DNA of 64,000 nt from Massilia sp. IC2-278 (GCF_020708045.1 NZ_JAJFES010000001.1:806001-870000), one strand, 5' to 3'. Numbered from the stretch's first letter, positions 16,025 through 29,947 are shown. A program made the numbers and translations. Notes: generated from the sequence alone by a model not told the origin.

Positions 16025-16891
16025 TCAGCCGACGATGCGCAGCGAGAAGTCGGTGGCGCGGACGTCTTTCGTCAGGCTGCCGATCGAGATGCGGTCGACG
16101 CCGGTTTCGGCGATGGCGCGCACGGTCCCCATGTTGATGCCGCCCGAGGCTTCCAGCAGGGCGCGGCCGGCGTTCACTTTCACCGCTTCGCGCATCATGT
16201 CCAGGTCGAAGTTATCCAGCAAGACCGATTGCACGCCGGCGGCCAGCGCTTCTTCGAGCTGGGCGATGGTCTCGACTTCGATCTGCACGGTGACGCCGGC
16301 GTTCAGCGCTGCCGCATTCTCCAGCGCGCGGGTCACACCGCCGGCGGCGGCGATGTGGTTCTCCTTGATCAGGATGCCGTCGTACAGCGCCATGCGCTGG
16401 TTCTGGCCGCCGCCGACGCGCACCGCGTACTTCTGCGCCTGGCGCAGGCCCGGCAGGGTCTTGCGGGTGTCGAGGATGGCGGCGTTCGTGCCCTGTACCA
16501 CGTCGACGTAGGTGCGGGTGGCGCTGGCCACGCCCGACAGCAGCTGCATGAAGTTCAGCGCCGCGCGTTCGGCCGTCAGGAGCGAACGCGGCGAGGCCTC
16601 GATCGTGCAGACCACCGAATCGGCCGCCATCAGGTCGCCCTCGGCATACTGCCAGCTGATCTCGGTGTCCTGGTCGATGGCCAGCATCACGCCTTCGAAC
16701 CAGGGCGCGCCGCACAGCACGGCGGCTTCGCGCACGATCACGCGCGCCTGCACGCGTGGTTCGGTTGGGACCAGCATGCCGGTCAGGTCGCCGGTGCCCA
16801 CGTCTTCCAGCAGCGCGGCGAGGATGTTCTGTTCGAAGGCGGCTTGCAGTTTGTCGTCGAACTGGGAATGCGGATTACGCAAGGTCGTCAT
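16025..16891 (-). CDS. nadC: nicotinate-nucleotide diphosphorylase (carboxylating)
   Basis: 288 residues, normal for NadC. It turns quinolinate and PRPP into nicotinate mononucleotide, CO2 and pyrophosphate. Motifs: EDVGTGDLT near residue 29, [12 protein letters not shown] near 140, [26 protein letters not shown] (substrate site) near 155, LLDNFDLD near 222 and EASGGI near 245. The start ATG overlaps the nadA stop (ATGA), so nadA-nadC is a coupled operon. It ends four bases from the REP array. Confidence 0.97.
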   Translation of the reverse strand: MTTLRNPHSQFDDKLQAAFEQNILAALLEDVGTGDLTGMLVPTEPRVQARVIVREAAVLCGAPWFEGVMLAIDQDTEISWQYAEGDLMAADSVVCTIEASPRSLLTAERAALNFMQLLSGVASATRTYVDVVQGTNAAILDTRKTLPGLRQAQKYAVRVGGGQNQRMALYDGILIKENHIAAAGGVTRALENAAALNAGVTVQIEVETIAQLEEALAAGVQSVLLDNFDLDMMREAVKVNAGRALLEASGGINMGTVRAIAETGVDRISIGSLTKDVRATDFSLRIVG

Positions 16892-18018
16892 GCTGGGCCT
16901 ACTCCAGAGAAAAGCGTGGTGTTCTGTTCGAGCGCGCCGGTCGGCAGCGCCTTTGCCTTCTTGGCGGCGGCGAAATCGAGCATGCGGTCGATGGCGCGCA
17001 CGGCTTCCTTGCCGACGGCGGGGTCGACGAAGACTTCGTTGGCGCCGGATTCGAGCACCTCGGCCAGGTTCTTCAGGCCGTTCATCGCCATCCACGGGCA
17101 GTGCGCGCAGCTCTTGCAGGTGGCGCTGTTGCCGGCGGTCGGGGCTTCGATGAAGGTCTTGCCCGGTGCCGCCATGCGCATCTTGTGCAGGATGCCGTTG
17201 TCGGTGGCGACGATGAAGGTGGTGGCATCCATCGTTTGCGCGGCGTTGATCAGCTGGGTGGTCGAGCCGACCACGTCGGCCTGGGCCACCACGTTGGCGG
17301 GCGACTCGGGGTGCACCAGCACCTTCGCGTCGGGATACTCGATCTTCAGGAGGTCGAGTTCGATGCCCTTGAACTCGTCGTGCACCAGGCAGGAGCCTTG
17401 CCACAGCAGCATGTCGGCGCCGGTCTCTTTCTGGATGTAGGAGCCCAGGTGACGGTCCGGCGCCCACAGGATCTTTTTCCCCTGCTCGTGCAGGTGCCTG
17501 ACGATGTCGAGGCCGATCGACGAGGTCACCATCCAGTCGGCGCGTGCCTTCACGGCGGCGCTGGTATTCGCGTAGACGACCACGGTGCGGTCTGGATGCT
17601 GGTCGCAGAAGGCGGCGAATTCGTCGGCCGGGCAGCCCAGGTCGAGCGAACAGGTCGCTTCCAGGTCCGGCATCAGGATGGTTTTTTCGGGGCTGAGGAT
17701 CTTCGCGGTCTCGCCCATGAAGCGCACGCCGGCCACCACCAGGGTCTTGGCCGGATGGTCGCGGCCGAAGCGCGCCATTTCCAGCGAGTCGGAGACGCAG
17801 CCGCCGGTTTCCTCGGCCAGGTCCTGCAGCTCGGGGTCGACGTAGTAGTGGGCGACCAGCACCGCTTCCTTTTCTTTCAGCAGGCGCCGGATGCGGTCTT
17901 TCAGTTCCGCCTTTTCTTCAGGCGTCGGGGTGGCGGGGACCTTGGCCCAGGCATGGGCGGTGCAGGCGGCGCCGTCCTGCGGGTGGTCGTATTCGAAGGT
18001 TTTGATGGGGATGTTCAT
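16888..18018 (-). CDS. nadA: quinolinate synthase, [4Fe-4S] enzyme
   Basis: 376 residues. It condenses iminoaspartate from NadB with dihydroxyacetone phosphate to make quinolinate. Typical segments are [19 protein letters not shown] near residue 54, [15 protein letters not shown], and [15 protein letters not shown] near 310. Conserved cysteines near 85, 145-150 and 313-319 fit cluster binding. First gene of the nadA-nadC operon. A terminator for the upstream ybiT gene separates the two transcription units. Confidence 0.97.
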   Translation of the reverse strand: MNIPIKTFEYDHPQDGAACTAHAWAKVPATPTPEEKAELKDRIRRLLKEKEAVLVAHYYVDPELQDLAEETGGCVSDSLEMARFGRDHPAKTLVVAGVRFMGETAKILSPEKTILMPDLEATCSLDLGCPADEFAAFCDQHPDRTVVVYANTSAAVKARADWMVTSSIGLDIVRHLHEQGKKILWAPDRHLGSYIQKETGADMLLWQGSCLVHDEFKGIELDLLKIEYPDAKVLVHPESPANVVAQADVVGSTTQLINAAQTMDATTFIVATDNGILHKMRMAAPGKTFIEAPTAGNSATCKSCAHCPWMAMNGLKNLAEVLESGANEVFVDPAVGKEAVRAIDRMLDFAAAKKAKALPTGALEQNTTLFSGVGPA

Positions 18019-18042
18019 CGCAGCGGATTCGTCAATGAATAC

Positions 18043-18069
18043 AAAAACGGCGCCGGATCAGCGGCGCCG
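18043..18069 (-). terminator. intrinsic terminator of ybiT
   Basis: CGGCGCCG at 18048-18055 pairs with CGGCGCCG at 18062-18069 across a six-base loop. On the minus strand it is followed by GTTTTTG. Confidence 0.8.
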
Positions 18070-18078
18070 GTTGAACGC

Positions 18079-18099
18079 GTGGACGGCACAGCCGTCCAC
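18079..18099. repeat. single REP-like palindrome
   Basis: GTGGACGGC (18079-18087), loop ACA, GCCGTCCAC (18091-18099), preceded by GC like the REP copies elsewhere. It lacks the CCTAC tail, so membership of the same family is uncertain. Confidence 0.45.
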
Positions 18100-18118
18100 G
18101 ATGCGAACATGCATCGGT

Positions 18119-19720
18119 TTAGTCGATGCCCTGGCTGGTCAGGTACTCTTCGTAGGTGCCGCGGAAGTCGACAACTTCGTTTTCCTTCACTTCGAGCACG
18201 CGCGTGGCCAGCGAGGAGACGAACTCGCGGTCGTGCGAGACGAAGATCAGCGTGCCTTCGTATTTATCGAGCGCGATGTTCAGCGACTCGATCGATTCCA
18301 TGTCCATGTGGTTGGTCGGCTCGTCGAGCAGCATCACGTTGTGACGGCCCAGCATCAGCTTACCGTACATCATGCGGCCCTTTTCGCCACCGGACAGGAC
18401 CTTGACCGATTTCTTGACTTCGTCGCCGCCGAACAACAGGCGGCCCAGGATCGAGCGCACGGCCAGGTCGTCGTCGCCCTCTTTCGTCCAGCGGCCCATC
18501 CAGTCGGTCAGGATGTCGTCTTTCGGGAATTCCTCGGTCGGATCCTGCGGCATGTAGCCAACGTTCGCGTTCTCGGCCCACTTCACGCGGCCGTGGTCGG
18601 CGTCCAGGCCGGTGATCGCGGCGCCGCCGATGCAGCGCAGCAGCGTGGTCTTGCCCGCACCGTTGGCGCCGATAATCGCAATGCGCTCGCCCGCTTCGAC
18701 CATGATCGAGAAGTTCTTGAACAGGGTGCGGTCGTAGGCCTTGGTCAGGCCCTCGGTTTCCACGGCCAGGCGGTGCAGTTTCTTCTCGCCTTCGAAGCGC
18801 ACGAACGGATAGGCGCGCGAGGACGGCTTGAATTCCTCGATCTTGATCTTGTCGATCATCTTGGCGCGCGAGGTGGCCTGGCGGGCTTTCGACTTGTTGG
18901 CCGAGAAGCGGCGCACGAAGTCCTGCAGCTCGGCGACCTTCTCTTTCGCCTTGGCGTTGTTCGCCAGCTGCTGGTTGCGCGCCTGGGTCGAGGCCAGCAT
19001 GTAGTCGTCGTAGGAACCCGGATACACCTTCAGGGTGCCGTAGTCCATGTCGGCGATGTGGGTGCAGACCTGGTTCAGGAAGTGACGATCGTGGGAAATG
19101 ATGATCATCGTCGAATTGCGCTGGTTCAGCACGTCTTCCAGCCAACGGATGGTGTTGATGTCCAGGTTGTTGGTTGGTTCGTCGAGCAGCAGAATGTCCG
19201 GGTTCGAGAACAGGGCCTGGGCCAGCAGCACGCGCAGCTTCCAGCCCGGCGCCACGGCGCTCATCGGGCCCTGGTGCAGTTCGCTCGCGATTTCCAGGCC
19301 GAGCAGCAGTTCGCCGGCGCGCGCTTCGGCCGAGTAGCCGTCGAATTCGGCGACCTTGCCTTCGAGCTCGGCGGCTTTCATGTAGTCGTCGTCGGTGGCT
19401 TCCGGATTGGCGTAGATGGCGTCGCGCTCGGCGATGGCGTTCCACAGCTCGGTGTGGCCCATCATGACGACGTCGAGCACGCGCACGTCTTCGTACGCGA
19501 ACTGGTCCTGGCGCAGTTTACCGAGGCGCTCGCCCGGGTCGAGGCTGACGTTGCCGGCCGACGGTTCCAGGTCGCCGCCCAGGATCTTCATGAACGTCGA
19601 CTTGCCGCAACCGTTGGCGCCGATCAGGCCGTAGCGGTTGCCTTCGCCGAACTTGACGGAAATGTTCTCGAACAACGGCTTGGAGCCGAACTGCATGGTG
19701 ATATTGGCTGTACTGAGCAC
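18119..19720 (-). CDS. ybiT: ABC-F family ATPase YbiT
   Basis: 533 residues. Nearly the whole length reads like E. coli YbiT ([38 protein letters not shown]). Two ATP-binding cassettes have Walker [10 protein letters not shown] and GANGAGKTT, with DEPTNNLD and DEPTNHMD Walker B segments. A linker of about 80 residues lies between them, with no membrane part. ABC-F proteins bind the ribosomal E site and relieve stalled or first peptide bonds. The start is GTG at 19720, with AAGG nine bases upstream. It is divergent from the acyltransferase gene. Confidence 0.95.
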   Translation of the reverse strand: MLSTANITMQFGSKPLFENISVKFGEGNRYGLIGANGCGKSTFMKILGGDLEPSAGNVSLDPGERLGKLRQDQFAYEDVRVLDVVMMGHTELWNAIAERDAIYANPEATDDDYMKAAELEGKVAEFDGYSAEARAGELLLGLEIASELHQGPMSAVAPGWKLRVLLAQALFSNPDILLLDEPTNNLDINTIRWLEDVLNQRNSTMIIISHDRHFLNQVCTHIADMDYGTLKVYPGSYDDYMLASTQARNQQLANNAKAKEKVAELQDFVRRFSANKSKARQATSRAKMIDKIKIEEFKPSSRAYPFVRFEGEKKLHRLAVETEGLTKAYDRTLFKNFSIMVEAGERIAIIGANGAGKTTLLRCIGGAAITGLDADHGRVKWAENANVGYMPQDPTEEFPKDDILTDWMGRWTKEGDDDLAVRSILGRLLFGGDEVKKSVKVLSGGEKGRMMYGKLMLGRHNVMLLDEPTNHMDMESIESLNIALDKYEGTLIFVSHDREFVSSLATRVLEVKENEVVDFRGTYEEYLTSQGID

Positions 19721-20003
19721 TGGGGTGACCTTTAAAGCAGGGTTTGCGCGAAGTTCGGACAGGGTTTGTACGAACTTTGCAATTAACCGTCGATTTTACC
19801 ATTTTCGCCAGCGGCGAGCCTAGGAATGTCGTTCCGATATGCGATGGCGGACTGTGACCGCGGCGGCAGAACGTCGCGCAGGCCGGCCGCACGAGCCCTG
19901 GTCATCCTGCTGTTGTGTTTTTTATGCAATTTTATTCAAAGTAAATTGCCATAAACAAAACTTGTAAGTACATTTCAGGTTTGCTTAATAACAAGGCAAC
20001 TTC

Positions 20004-21020
20004 ATGTCCGATCCCAAGCATATCGCCTGCCTGGACGGCTGGCGCGGCGCTGCCATCGCCGCCCTGCTCCTCGGCCACTTCTATCCGGTACCCGGCATCA
20101 ACTTCGGGACCCTGGGTGTGAACCTGTTCTTCGTGCTGTCGGGACTGCTGATGACGCGCATCCTGTTCGTCCAGAAGCAGCCGCTGGGAATCTTCTACCG
20201 GCGCCGTGTCGCGCGCATCTTTCCTTCGGTGTACCTGTTTCTGGCCGTGACGACGCTTGCTTTCCTGGTCGCGGGGCGCGACCTGAGCGTGCTCGAGCTG
20301 GCCAGCGCCGCCACCTTCACGAATAACTACATCGTGCCGGACGGGCCCTGGCGCATGCCTTTCGGGCATATCTGGTCGCTCAGCGTCGAGGAACACGCCT
20401 ACGTCCTGCTGTCGCTGCTGGCGCTGCTCACCCGTGCCAGCCGTCGCCGCAGCGTGCGCGCGGTGGGCGCGGCCACGGCCGCCATCAGCCTGGTCGCCCT
20501 GCTGTATGCCTGGACCCACAGCGGCGCCGCGCTCTCGCGCCTGTGGCTGCATTCCGAGGTATCGGCTTTCGGCATTTTTGCGTCGAGCCTGGTGTTCCTG
20601 CTGGGCCTGGGCGCGCGTCCTTCGCGCTGGGATTGGATGGCGGTACCAGCCTTGCTGGTGATAGGTATCGCCGCGCACTGGTGGTCGGCGCCGGCGCCGC
20701 TGCGCATGCTGCTGGGCTGCGGCGCCTTTGCGCTGGCGGTGAACCGGCTGCAGCATGCGCCGCAGGCCGTGATCCGGGTGTTCGAGTTCGCCCCGCTGCG
20801 CCAGCTCGGCGTCTGGTCGTTCTCGCTCTACCTGTGGCAGCAACCCTTTTATCAACTGGTGCGGCACGAGGGCATGCATCCGGCCCTCGGCCTGGGGCTG
20901 TCGCTGCTGGTCGGGGCCGCTGCCCACTACCTCGTCGAAAAGCCGGCGCGCGCCTGGCTGAATGCGCACTGGGGCAAGCCGGCCTCGGCGCGTCCTCAGG
21001 CGCAGCGGATGGTCGGGTAA
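20004..21020 (+). CDS. acyltransferase 3 family (OafA/YrhL-like) membrane protein
   Basis: 338 residues, about ten membrane segments. The family signature CLDGWRGAAIAALLLGHF is at residues 10-27, GVNLFFVLSGLLMTRIL follows near 39, and HIWSLSVEEHAYVL near 125. Such proteins O-acetylate or O-acylate sugars of surface polysaccharide or lipids at the inner membrane. Its last 25 bases overlap the end of the convergent ldcA gene, so transcripts meet tail to tail. No neighbouring polysaccharide gene is present here. The 283-base region upstream, shared with ybiT, is AT-richer near the start. Confidence 0.85.
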   Translation: MSDPKHIACLDGWRGAAIAALLLGHFYPVPGINFGTLGVNLFFVLSGLLMTRILFVQKQPLGIFYRRRVARIFPSVYLFLAVTTLAFLVAGRDLSVLELASAATFTNNYIVPDGPWRMPFGHIWSLSVEEHAYVLLSLLALLTRASRRRSVRAVGAATAAISLVALLYAWTHSGAALSRLWLHSEVSAFGIFASSLVFLLGLGARPSRWDWMAVPALLVIGIAAHWWSAPAPLRMLLGCGAFALAVNRLQHAPQAVIRVFEFAPLRQLGVWSFSLYLWQQPFYQLVRHEGMHPALGLGLSLLVGAAAHYLVEKPARAWLNAHWGKPASARPQAQRMVG

Positions 21021-21913
21021 TCTGAGAGTTTGATGCTGAACCCTTCGGCATCCGACACCAGGCGTGCCTGGGCGCCGAAGGGTATCGTCACGCGGCACGG
21101 GCCATGGCCGAAACGCAGGCCGGTCAGCACCGGCAGCGGCAGCGTGGCGCGCAAGTGGGCCAGCATGGCGTCGAAATCGTAGCCGTTGTCCATCGGCCCC
21201 AGCCTGTAGCCGGAAAAGTCGCCCAGCACAACCGCCTGCTGGCGCGCCAGCACCCCGGCCTGCATCAGCTGCAGCAGCATGCGCTCGACCCGGAACGGAT
21301 GCTCGCTCACGTCTTCCACGTACAGGATGCCGCCTTCGATGGACGGGAAATACGCGGTGCCGAGCAGTGACACCAGCATCGCCAGGTTGCCGCCCCAGAT
21401 GGTGCCGCGCACGTCCAGCGCCGGGTTGCCGCAAACCTGCTCGACGATGGTGTGCGTCGGCCCCGCCAGGCAGGACCAGAACTGGTCGAGCGTGAAATCG
21501 ACCGGCTCGAGGGCGCCAAAGTCGCCCGCCAGCATCGGCCCGGCATAGCTGAGCGCGCCGGTTTTCGCGTACAGGCCCATGTGCAGGGCCGTGATGTCGG
21601 AAAAGCCGACGAACAGCTTGCCGCTGGCGGCCAGGCGTTCAAAGTCGATGTCGGGCAGCAGGCGCGTCAGGCCGTAGCCGCCGCGCAGCGCCATCACCAC
21701 CTGGACGTCGGGGTCATCGGCCGCCGCATACAGCTGGGCCAGGCGGGCGGCGTCGGTGCCGCCGAAGCGCAGGTGGACGGCGTCGGGGTCGTAGTAATTG
21801 TGGACCAGGCAGCCGCGCGCTTCGAGACGGGCGATGCCGCGGGCGATGGAATCGAGGTCGTGCGTATGGCCGGCGGGCGCGACGATCGCGACGCCGAGTT
21901 GGGAGGTGATCAC
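20996..21913 (-). CDS. ldcA: LD-carboxypeptidase (muramoyltetrapeptide carboxypeptidase), S66 family
   Basis: 305 residues. Cytoplasmic serine peptidase that trims the terminal D-Ala from recycled murein tetrapeptides. The catalytic triad of the family is visible: Ser in VGFSDITALH near residue 105, Glu in YVEDVSEHPFRVERML near 200, and His in RFGHGPC near 270. GTIWGGNLAMLVSLLG is a further signature. The start is GTG at 21913, overlapping the upstream hydrolase stop by GTGA, so the two genes are translationally coupled. The 3' end overlaps the convergent acyltransferase gene by 25 bases. Confidence 0.93.
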   Translation of the reverse strand: MITSQLGVAIVAPAGHTHDLDSIARGIARLEARGCLVHNYYDPDAVHLRFGGTDAARLAQLYAAADDPDVQVVMALRGGYGLTRLLPDIDFERLAASGKLFVGFSDITALHMGLYAKTGALSYAGPMLAGDFGALEPVDFTLDQFWSCLAGPTHTIVEQVCGNPALDVRGTIWGGNLAMLVSLLGTAYFPSIEGGILYVEDVSEHPFRVERMLLQLMQAGVLARQQAVVLGDFSGYRLGPMDNGYDFDAMLAHLRATLPLPVLTGLRFGHGPCRVTIPFGAQARLVSDAEGFSIKLSDYPTIRCA

Positions 21914-22896
21914 TGTTTGACGAAGAGGCGCGGTGTTGAGTCGAAAGCCATCTTACCGCGCGCATGGGCGTCGATCAAGGCAAGCATCCGCTCGTTCAGC
22001 TGGGCCGGCAGGTCGTGGCCCATGCCTTCGATGACCTCCAGGCGCGCGCCCGGCACCTGGGCCGCCACGTCTTCGCCGCAGGCGAGCGGCACCAGCGGGT
22101 CGCAGGCGCCGTGGATCACCAGGGTCGGCGCGGCGATCGACTGCAGCAGCGCGCTGCGGTCGGCGGCGCCGGCAATCGCCAGCATCTGGCGCGTGACGCC
22201 GGCCGGGCAATAACAGCGCCGCAGCGAGCGTGCGGCGCGCCGGCGCAATTGCTTTTCCGGCGTCGGATAGGCCGGGCTGCCGATCGCCTGCTGCACGGCC
22301 ACTGCCTGGTCGAGGATGGAATCGACGTCCTTCGGGTCGGCCGGGGCGCGCAGCAGCGCATGGCGCGCCGATGCCGTGGGGCCGGGCAAGCCGCGCCGGC
22401 CGCTGCTCGACATGATGGACGTGAGGCTGAGCACCCGTTGCGGATGGCGCGCCGCCAGGATCTGGCCGATCATCCCGCCCATCGAGACGCCGACCACGTG
22501 GGCGCGGGCGATGCCGAGCGCGCTGAGGACGCCGAGGGCGTCGCCGGCCATGTCTTCCAGGCCGTAGGGCGGCTTGAACGGCAGCTTCAATCGGGACTTG
22601 AGCCAGCTCCACACCAGGCTGGGCTTGCCGGCGCTGTCGAACTTGGTGGACAGGCCGCAGTCGCGGTTGTCGAAGCGGATGACGTAGAAGCCCAGCTCGA
22701 CCAGGCCGTCGACGAATTCGTCGGGCCAGTTGGTGAGCTGCATGCCCAGGCCGTGGATCAGCAGCACCGGCGTGGACTTGGCGTCCCCGGCGGTGTCGAA
22801 GGCGATGCGGATGCCGTTGGCGGTCAGCGTCGGCATGGCGGTGCGGTCGGCATGCTGGGCTGCCGGCTGGTGCGTGGATTGAATGGGCTCGGGCAA
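21910..22896 (-). CDS. alpha/beta hydrolase
   Basis: 328 residues. Oxyanion segment LLIHGLGMQLTNWP near residue 45, RFDNRDCGLS near 74, nucleophile elbow GVSMGG near 137, Asp in HGACDPLVP near 256, and His in EGMGHDLP near 283 make a complete triad. The helical lid between 150 and 230 is Arg-rich. It resembles general carboxylesterase/3-oxoadipate-enol-lactonase-like hydrolases; substrate unknown. It is the first gene of the unit with ldcA. A methionine at residue 21 (MPTLTANGIRIAF) is an alternative start and would match shorter relatives. Confidence 0.85.
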   Translation of the reverse strand: MPEPIQSTHQPAAQHADRTAMPTLTANGIRIAFDTAGDAKSTPVLLIHGLGMQLTNWPDEFVDGLVELGFYVIRFDNRDCGLSTKFDSAGKPSLVWSWLKSRLKLPFKPPYGLEDMAGDALGVLSALGIARAHVVGVSMGGMIGQILAARHPQRVLSLTSIMSSSGRRGLPGPTASARHALLRAPADPKDVDSILDQAVAVQQAIGSPAYPTPEKQLRRRAARSLRRCYCPAGVTRQMLAIAGAADRSALLQSIAAPTLVIHGACDPLVPLACGEDVAAQVPGARLEVIEGMGHDLPAQLNERMLALIDAHARGKMAFDSTPRLFVKQ

Positions 22897-23025
22897 AACA
22901 AGGCTGGTCTCCTCGGCTGCCTGTCGGCAGCGCGCAAAACCAGCATAGCATTTTCAGCGCGGCGGCGGCGCTCAGGGGCAAGCGTGCGCCGGGGCGACGG
23001 ACGGCATGCCGCGCCGGGCAGCGCC

Positions 23026-24046
<1,021 letters not shown>

Positions 24047-24061
24047 CAGCTTGTCGTCCAG

Positions 24062-24697
24062 TTAAGGTATTTGCAGGAGTTTATGGGTCTGGAGGCTGAG
24101 CTTCCATTTCGGGTTGCGGCGGCAGGTTTCGATCGCCAGGCGGGTGTTCTGGGCGGCCAGCAGGCCATCCATCGGCTGCACGAAGAAATGCTCGAAGTCC
24201 AGGTGCTCGTAGGCCGCCAGGTCCTGGTTCGCCTGCGGGATCACGACCTTGATTTCGTTGCCCTTCCCGACCACCAGTGTCGAGCCCATCTTCGGGCTGA
24301 CGCAGACCCAGTCCACGCCGGCCGGCACCGGCAGGGTGCCGTTGGTCTCGATGGCGATCGTAAAGCCGCGCGCATGCATGGCCTCGATCAGGGCCGTGTC
24401 CAGCTGCAGCAGCGGCTCGCCGCCGGTGAAGACCACGTATTTGCTGGGCGCGTAGGTGGCCGGCCACAGGCCGTCGATTTCGGCCGCCAGGCTGGCGGCG
24501 TCGCGGAACTTGCCGCCGCGTTCGCCGTCGGTGCCGACGAAGTCGGTGTCGCAGAACTGGCAGACCGAGGTGGCCCGGTCGGCTTCGCGCCCGGTCCACA
24601 GGTTGCAGCCGGAGAAGCGGCAGAATACCGCCGGCCGCCCGGCATGGGCGCCTTCGCCCTGCAAGGTGTAGAAAATCTCTTTGATGCTGTAAGTCAC
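24062..24697 (-). CDS. queE: 7-carboxy-7-deazaguanine synthase
   Basis: 211 residues, radical SAM enzyme that turns carboxy-tetrahydropterin into CDG for queuosine. The N-terminal IKEIFYTLQGEGAHAGRPAVFCR is diagnostic. The iron-sulfur cysteines follow the QueE-type long-spaced pattern: C31 in GCNLW, then CQFC near residues 46-49. VVFTGGEPLLQ near 88 and EYNGT-like IETNGTLPVP near 120 follow. queC and queF are not in the window. It is the first gene of the queE-queD-tadA unit. Confidence 0.94.
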   Translation of the reverse strand: MTYSIKEIFYTLQGEGAHAGRPAVFCRFSGCNLWTGREADRATSVCQFCDTDFVGTDGERGGKFRDAASLAAEIDGLWPATYAPSKYVVFTGGEPLLQLDTALIEAMHARGFTIAIETNGTLPVPAGVDWVCVSPKMGSTLVVGKGNEIKVVIPQANQDLAAYEHLDFEHFFVQPMDGLLAAQNTRLAIETCRRNPKWKLSLQTHKLLQIP

Positions 24698-24885
24698 GTT
24701 AAGCCTCTCGTCAACCGGCCATTATAACCGCGCGCCGCCCCCTTTGCCGACCCCCGGGCCATCCGCCCTTCGCCGCTGTGGTTATTGCCATACGGCACGG
24801 GCTTTGAGCGCCAACAACACCCGCCGCTACGACAAGCGGTAACTTGTGTGCCGGAAAGTTCTGATAACCCGTCGGAAGGATCGCC

Positions 24886-25797
24886 ATGAAATCAGCCTTT
24901 GTTCGTACAGCCGGTGCCGCCCCAGGCCTGATGATCGTGGGCGCCTGCGCGCTTGCCGCCGGCCTGCCCGGCAGTGCTTTCCCCTCCTCGGCCGTGACCG
25001 CGCTGATCTGGCTGCTGGGCGCGGCCGGCGCCCTGTGCCTGCTGCTGCGCCGCAGCATCGACCTCGACGACCGCGCGCGCGAACTGGCCGCCCGCCTCTG
25101 CCTCGAGCAAAAGGCGCGCCAGGTTGCCGAGGGCACGCTGGCCGATACGCAAACCGTGTTGACGCGCGTCGTGCGCCAGCAGGAAAGCGTGCGCGACGGC
25201 GAGCGCAAGCGGATCGCCCGCGACATCGACGACGAGCTCGGCCAGGTCCTGGTCGCCCTGCGCGGCGAAATGTCGCTGCTGCAGGTGGCGAGCGCCGGCA
25301 TCCACCCGGCCACCCACCAGAAGACGGGCGCCATGATCGGCACGCTCGACCTGGCGCTGCGCGCGCTGCGCGTGCTGGCCGGCGAACTGCGTCCGCTGGC
25401 CGCCGGCGAACGCCTGGGCGACGCGATGGCGCGCCAGCTGGCCGAGTTCACGCGGCTGAACGGCATCGCTCACCAGTTCGAGGCCAGCGCCGGCGACGAC
25501 GAGCGCGACGCCGACACCGACGCCCTGCTCTACCGCGCGTTGCAGGAAACCCTGGCCCAGATCGCCCGCAGCGCCCGCGCCACGCGGGTCGGTGTGCAGC
25601 TGAGCCGCAGCAACGCGCGCCTGTCCCTGTGCATCGAAGACGATGGCGATGCCGACGGCAGCTGCGCCGGCGCCGTGGCTGCGCTGCGCGAACGGGTAGC
25701 GGCCGCCGGCGGCGCCGTGCACGCCGAGGCCCTGCCGGGCGGCGGCAAGCGGCTGGCGATCGTGGTATCCGGCGTGCATGGGGTAGTCCCCGGCTGA
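24886..25797 (+). CDS. histidine-kinase-like protein lacking the phospho-acceptor histidine
   Basis: 303 residues. Two N-terminal membrane segments (about residues 11-30 and 36-54) are followed by a coiled coil and a HisKA_3-type dimerisation region. That region reads GERKRIARDIDDELGQVLVALR. Relatives have RDIHDELGQ; the His position is Asp115. The ATPase domain is also degraded. The N-box QEALTNxxRHA reads QETLAQIARSA, and the DNGxG segment reads EDDGDADGS. Autophosphorylation by the standard route is therefore not expected. GGAAGGA precedes the ATG. No response regulator is adjacent; the next gene encodes a diguanylate cyclase. Confidence 0.8.
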   Translation: MKSAFVRTAGAAPGLMIVGACALAAGLPGSAFPSSAVTALIWLLGAAGALCLLLRRSIDLDDRARELAARLCLEQKARQVAEGTLADTQTVLTRVVRQQESVRDGERKRIARDIDDELGQVLVALRGEMSLLQVASAGIHPATHQKTGAMIGTLDLALRALRVLAGELRPLAAGERLGDAMARQLAEFTRLNGIAHQFEASAGDDERDADTDALLYRALQETLAQIARSARATRVGVQLSRSNARLSLCIEDDGDADGSCAGAVAALRERVAAAGGAVHAEALPGGGKRLAIVVSGVHGVVPG

Positions 25798-25913
25798 GAA
25801 GTCAAGCCTGTGAATATTGCTGCACGTCAATAGCTCGGAAAGCCTGAGGTAGCAGAATCGGTCCTTGTCAGCGATCAATAGATTGCTTAACGGAACTTCG
25901 ATAAGGCCGCCTC

Positions 25914-26954
25914 ATGACCAGCACACACATGCAGCGCTCGCTCGATGCCACGCCCGGCGTCGTGGCGCATGGCAAGGATCTCGGCTTCGCCCACCAGTTG
26001 ATGGAAACCCTGGCGATCCCCGTCTTTGTCCTCGACAGCAGCGCCCATGTCCTGATCTGGAACCGCGCCTGCGAGCGCCTGACCGGCGTGCCGGCGGACG
26101 AGATCGTCGGCACCAACAAGCACTGGCACAGTTTCTACGACCACCCCCGCCCCACCCTCGCCGACCTGGTGCTGCAGAACCGCACCGACGAAGTGCGCCA
26201 CATCTACCCGCGCCACGGCAAGCCGCAACCGCTTGGTCAGCCGCTTATGCAGGCCGCGAATGCCCACCTGTCCGTGGAAACCTGGTGCGACATGCCGCGC
26301 GCCGGCAAGCGCCGCTACCTGGCCGTCGACGCCAGCCCGATCTTCGACCAGCACGGCCAGGTCACGGCGGTGGTTGAGTCGCTGCGCGACCTGACCGACG
26401 AAAAGATGGCGCAGATGGCGCTGGAAAAGCTGGCGACGCGCGACGGCCTGACCGGGCTGGCGAACCGGCGCTGTTTCGACGATACCCTGAACGCCGAATG
26501 GCAGCGCGCCCTGCGCCAGCACCAGCCGCTGTCGCTGCTGATGGTCGACGTCGACAACTTTAAAGCTTACAACGATGCCCACGGCCACCTCGGCGGCGAC
26601 GAATGCCTGAAGCGCATCGCCACCGCGGTAGCCAGCGAAATGCGCGCGAACGACCTGGTGGCCCGCTACGGCGGCGAGGAATTCGCCGTGATCCTGCCGA
26701 ACCAGTCGCTCAAAGGAGCGGCCATCGTCGCCGAGCGCATCCGCCGCCGCGTCGAGCAACTGCGCGTGCCCCTGTACGGCCCGGCCGGGCCGGCGCCGCT
26801 GCAGCACGTGACGGTGTCGATCGGCGCCGCCACCGCGATTGCCGGCGCCGACAACGACGCCAGCCAGCTGGTTGCGATTGCCGACGCCGCCCTCTACCGC
26901 GCCAAGCACCTCGGGCGCAACCGCATCAGCCTGCCGCTGGTCGAACCCGGCTGA
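25914..26954 (+). CDS. PAS-GGDEF diguanylate cyclase
   Basis: 346 residues, soluble. A PAS domain spans about 25-160 (IPVFVLDSSAHVLIWNRACERLTG). The GGDEF domain spans about 185-340 with DGLTGLANRR, MVDVDNFKAYND and the active-site motif GGEEF near residue 258. RAND lies five residues before GGEEF and fits the RxxD inhibitory site, so product feedback by c-di-GMP is likely. It makes c-di-GMP, favouring sessile growth and polysaccharide production. It lies 117 bases after the kinase-like gene on the same strand and may be co-transcribed. Confidence 0.93.
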   Translation: MTSTHMQRSLDATPGVVAHGKDLGFAHQLMETLAIPVFVLDSSAHVLIWNRACERLTGVPADEIVGTNKHWHSFYDHPRPTLADLVLQNRTDEVRHIYPRHGKPQPLGQPLMQAANAHLSVETWCDMPRAGKRRYLAVDASPIFDQHGQVTAVVESLRDLTDEKMAQMALEKLATRDGLTGLANRRCFDDTLNAEWQRALRQHQPLSLLMVDVDNFKAYNDAHGHLGGDECLKRIATAVASEMRANDLVARYGGEEFAVILPNQSLKGAAIVAERIRRRVEQLRVPLYGPAGPAPLQHVTVSIGAATAIAGADNDASQLVAIADAALYRAKHLGRNRISLPLVEPG

Positions 26955-27083
26955 GCCGCGCCGCTCCGCTCCGCTTTTCCGCGCGCAATGCAGGCCTGCG
27001 GCCGGCATGCATACGTGATAAAACTGTTCATTCCTTGGGGAATATCTTATGCTTCGTGCCAGATTTTTTCCCAAGGAGACAGT

Positions 27084-29945
<2,862 letters not shown>

Positions 29946-29947
29946 AC

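Noticed and set aside
15848..17440. Very long plus-strand frame opposite nadC and nadA
   Set aside because: It mirrors the two conserved nad genes; high GC produces long antisense frames throughout this window.
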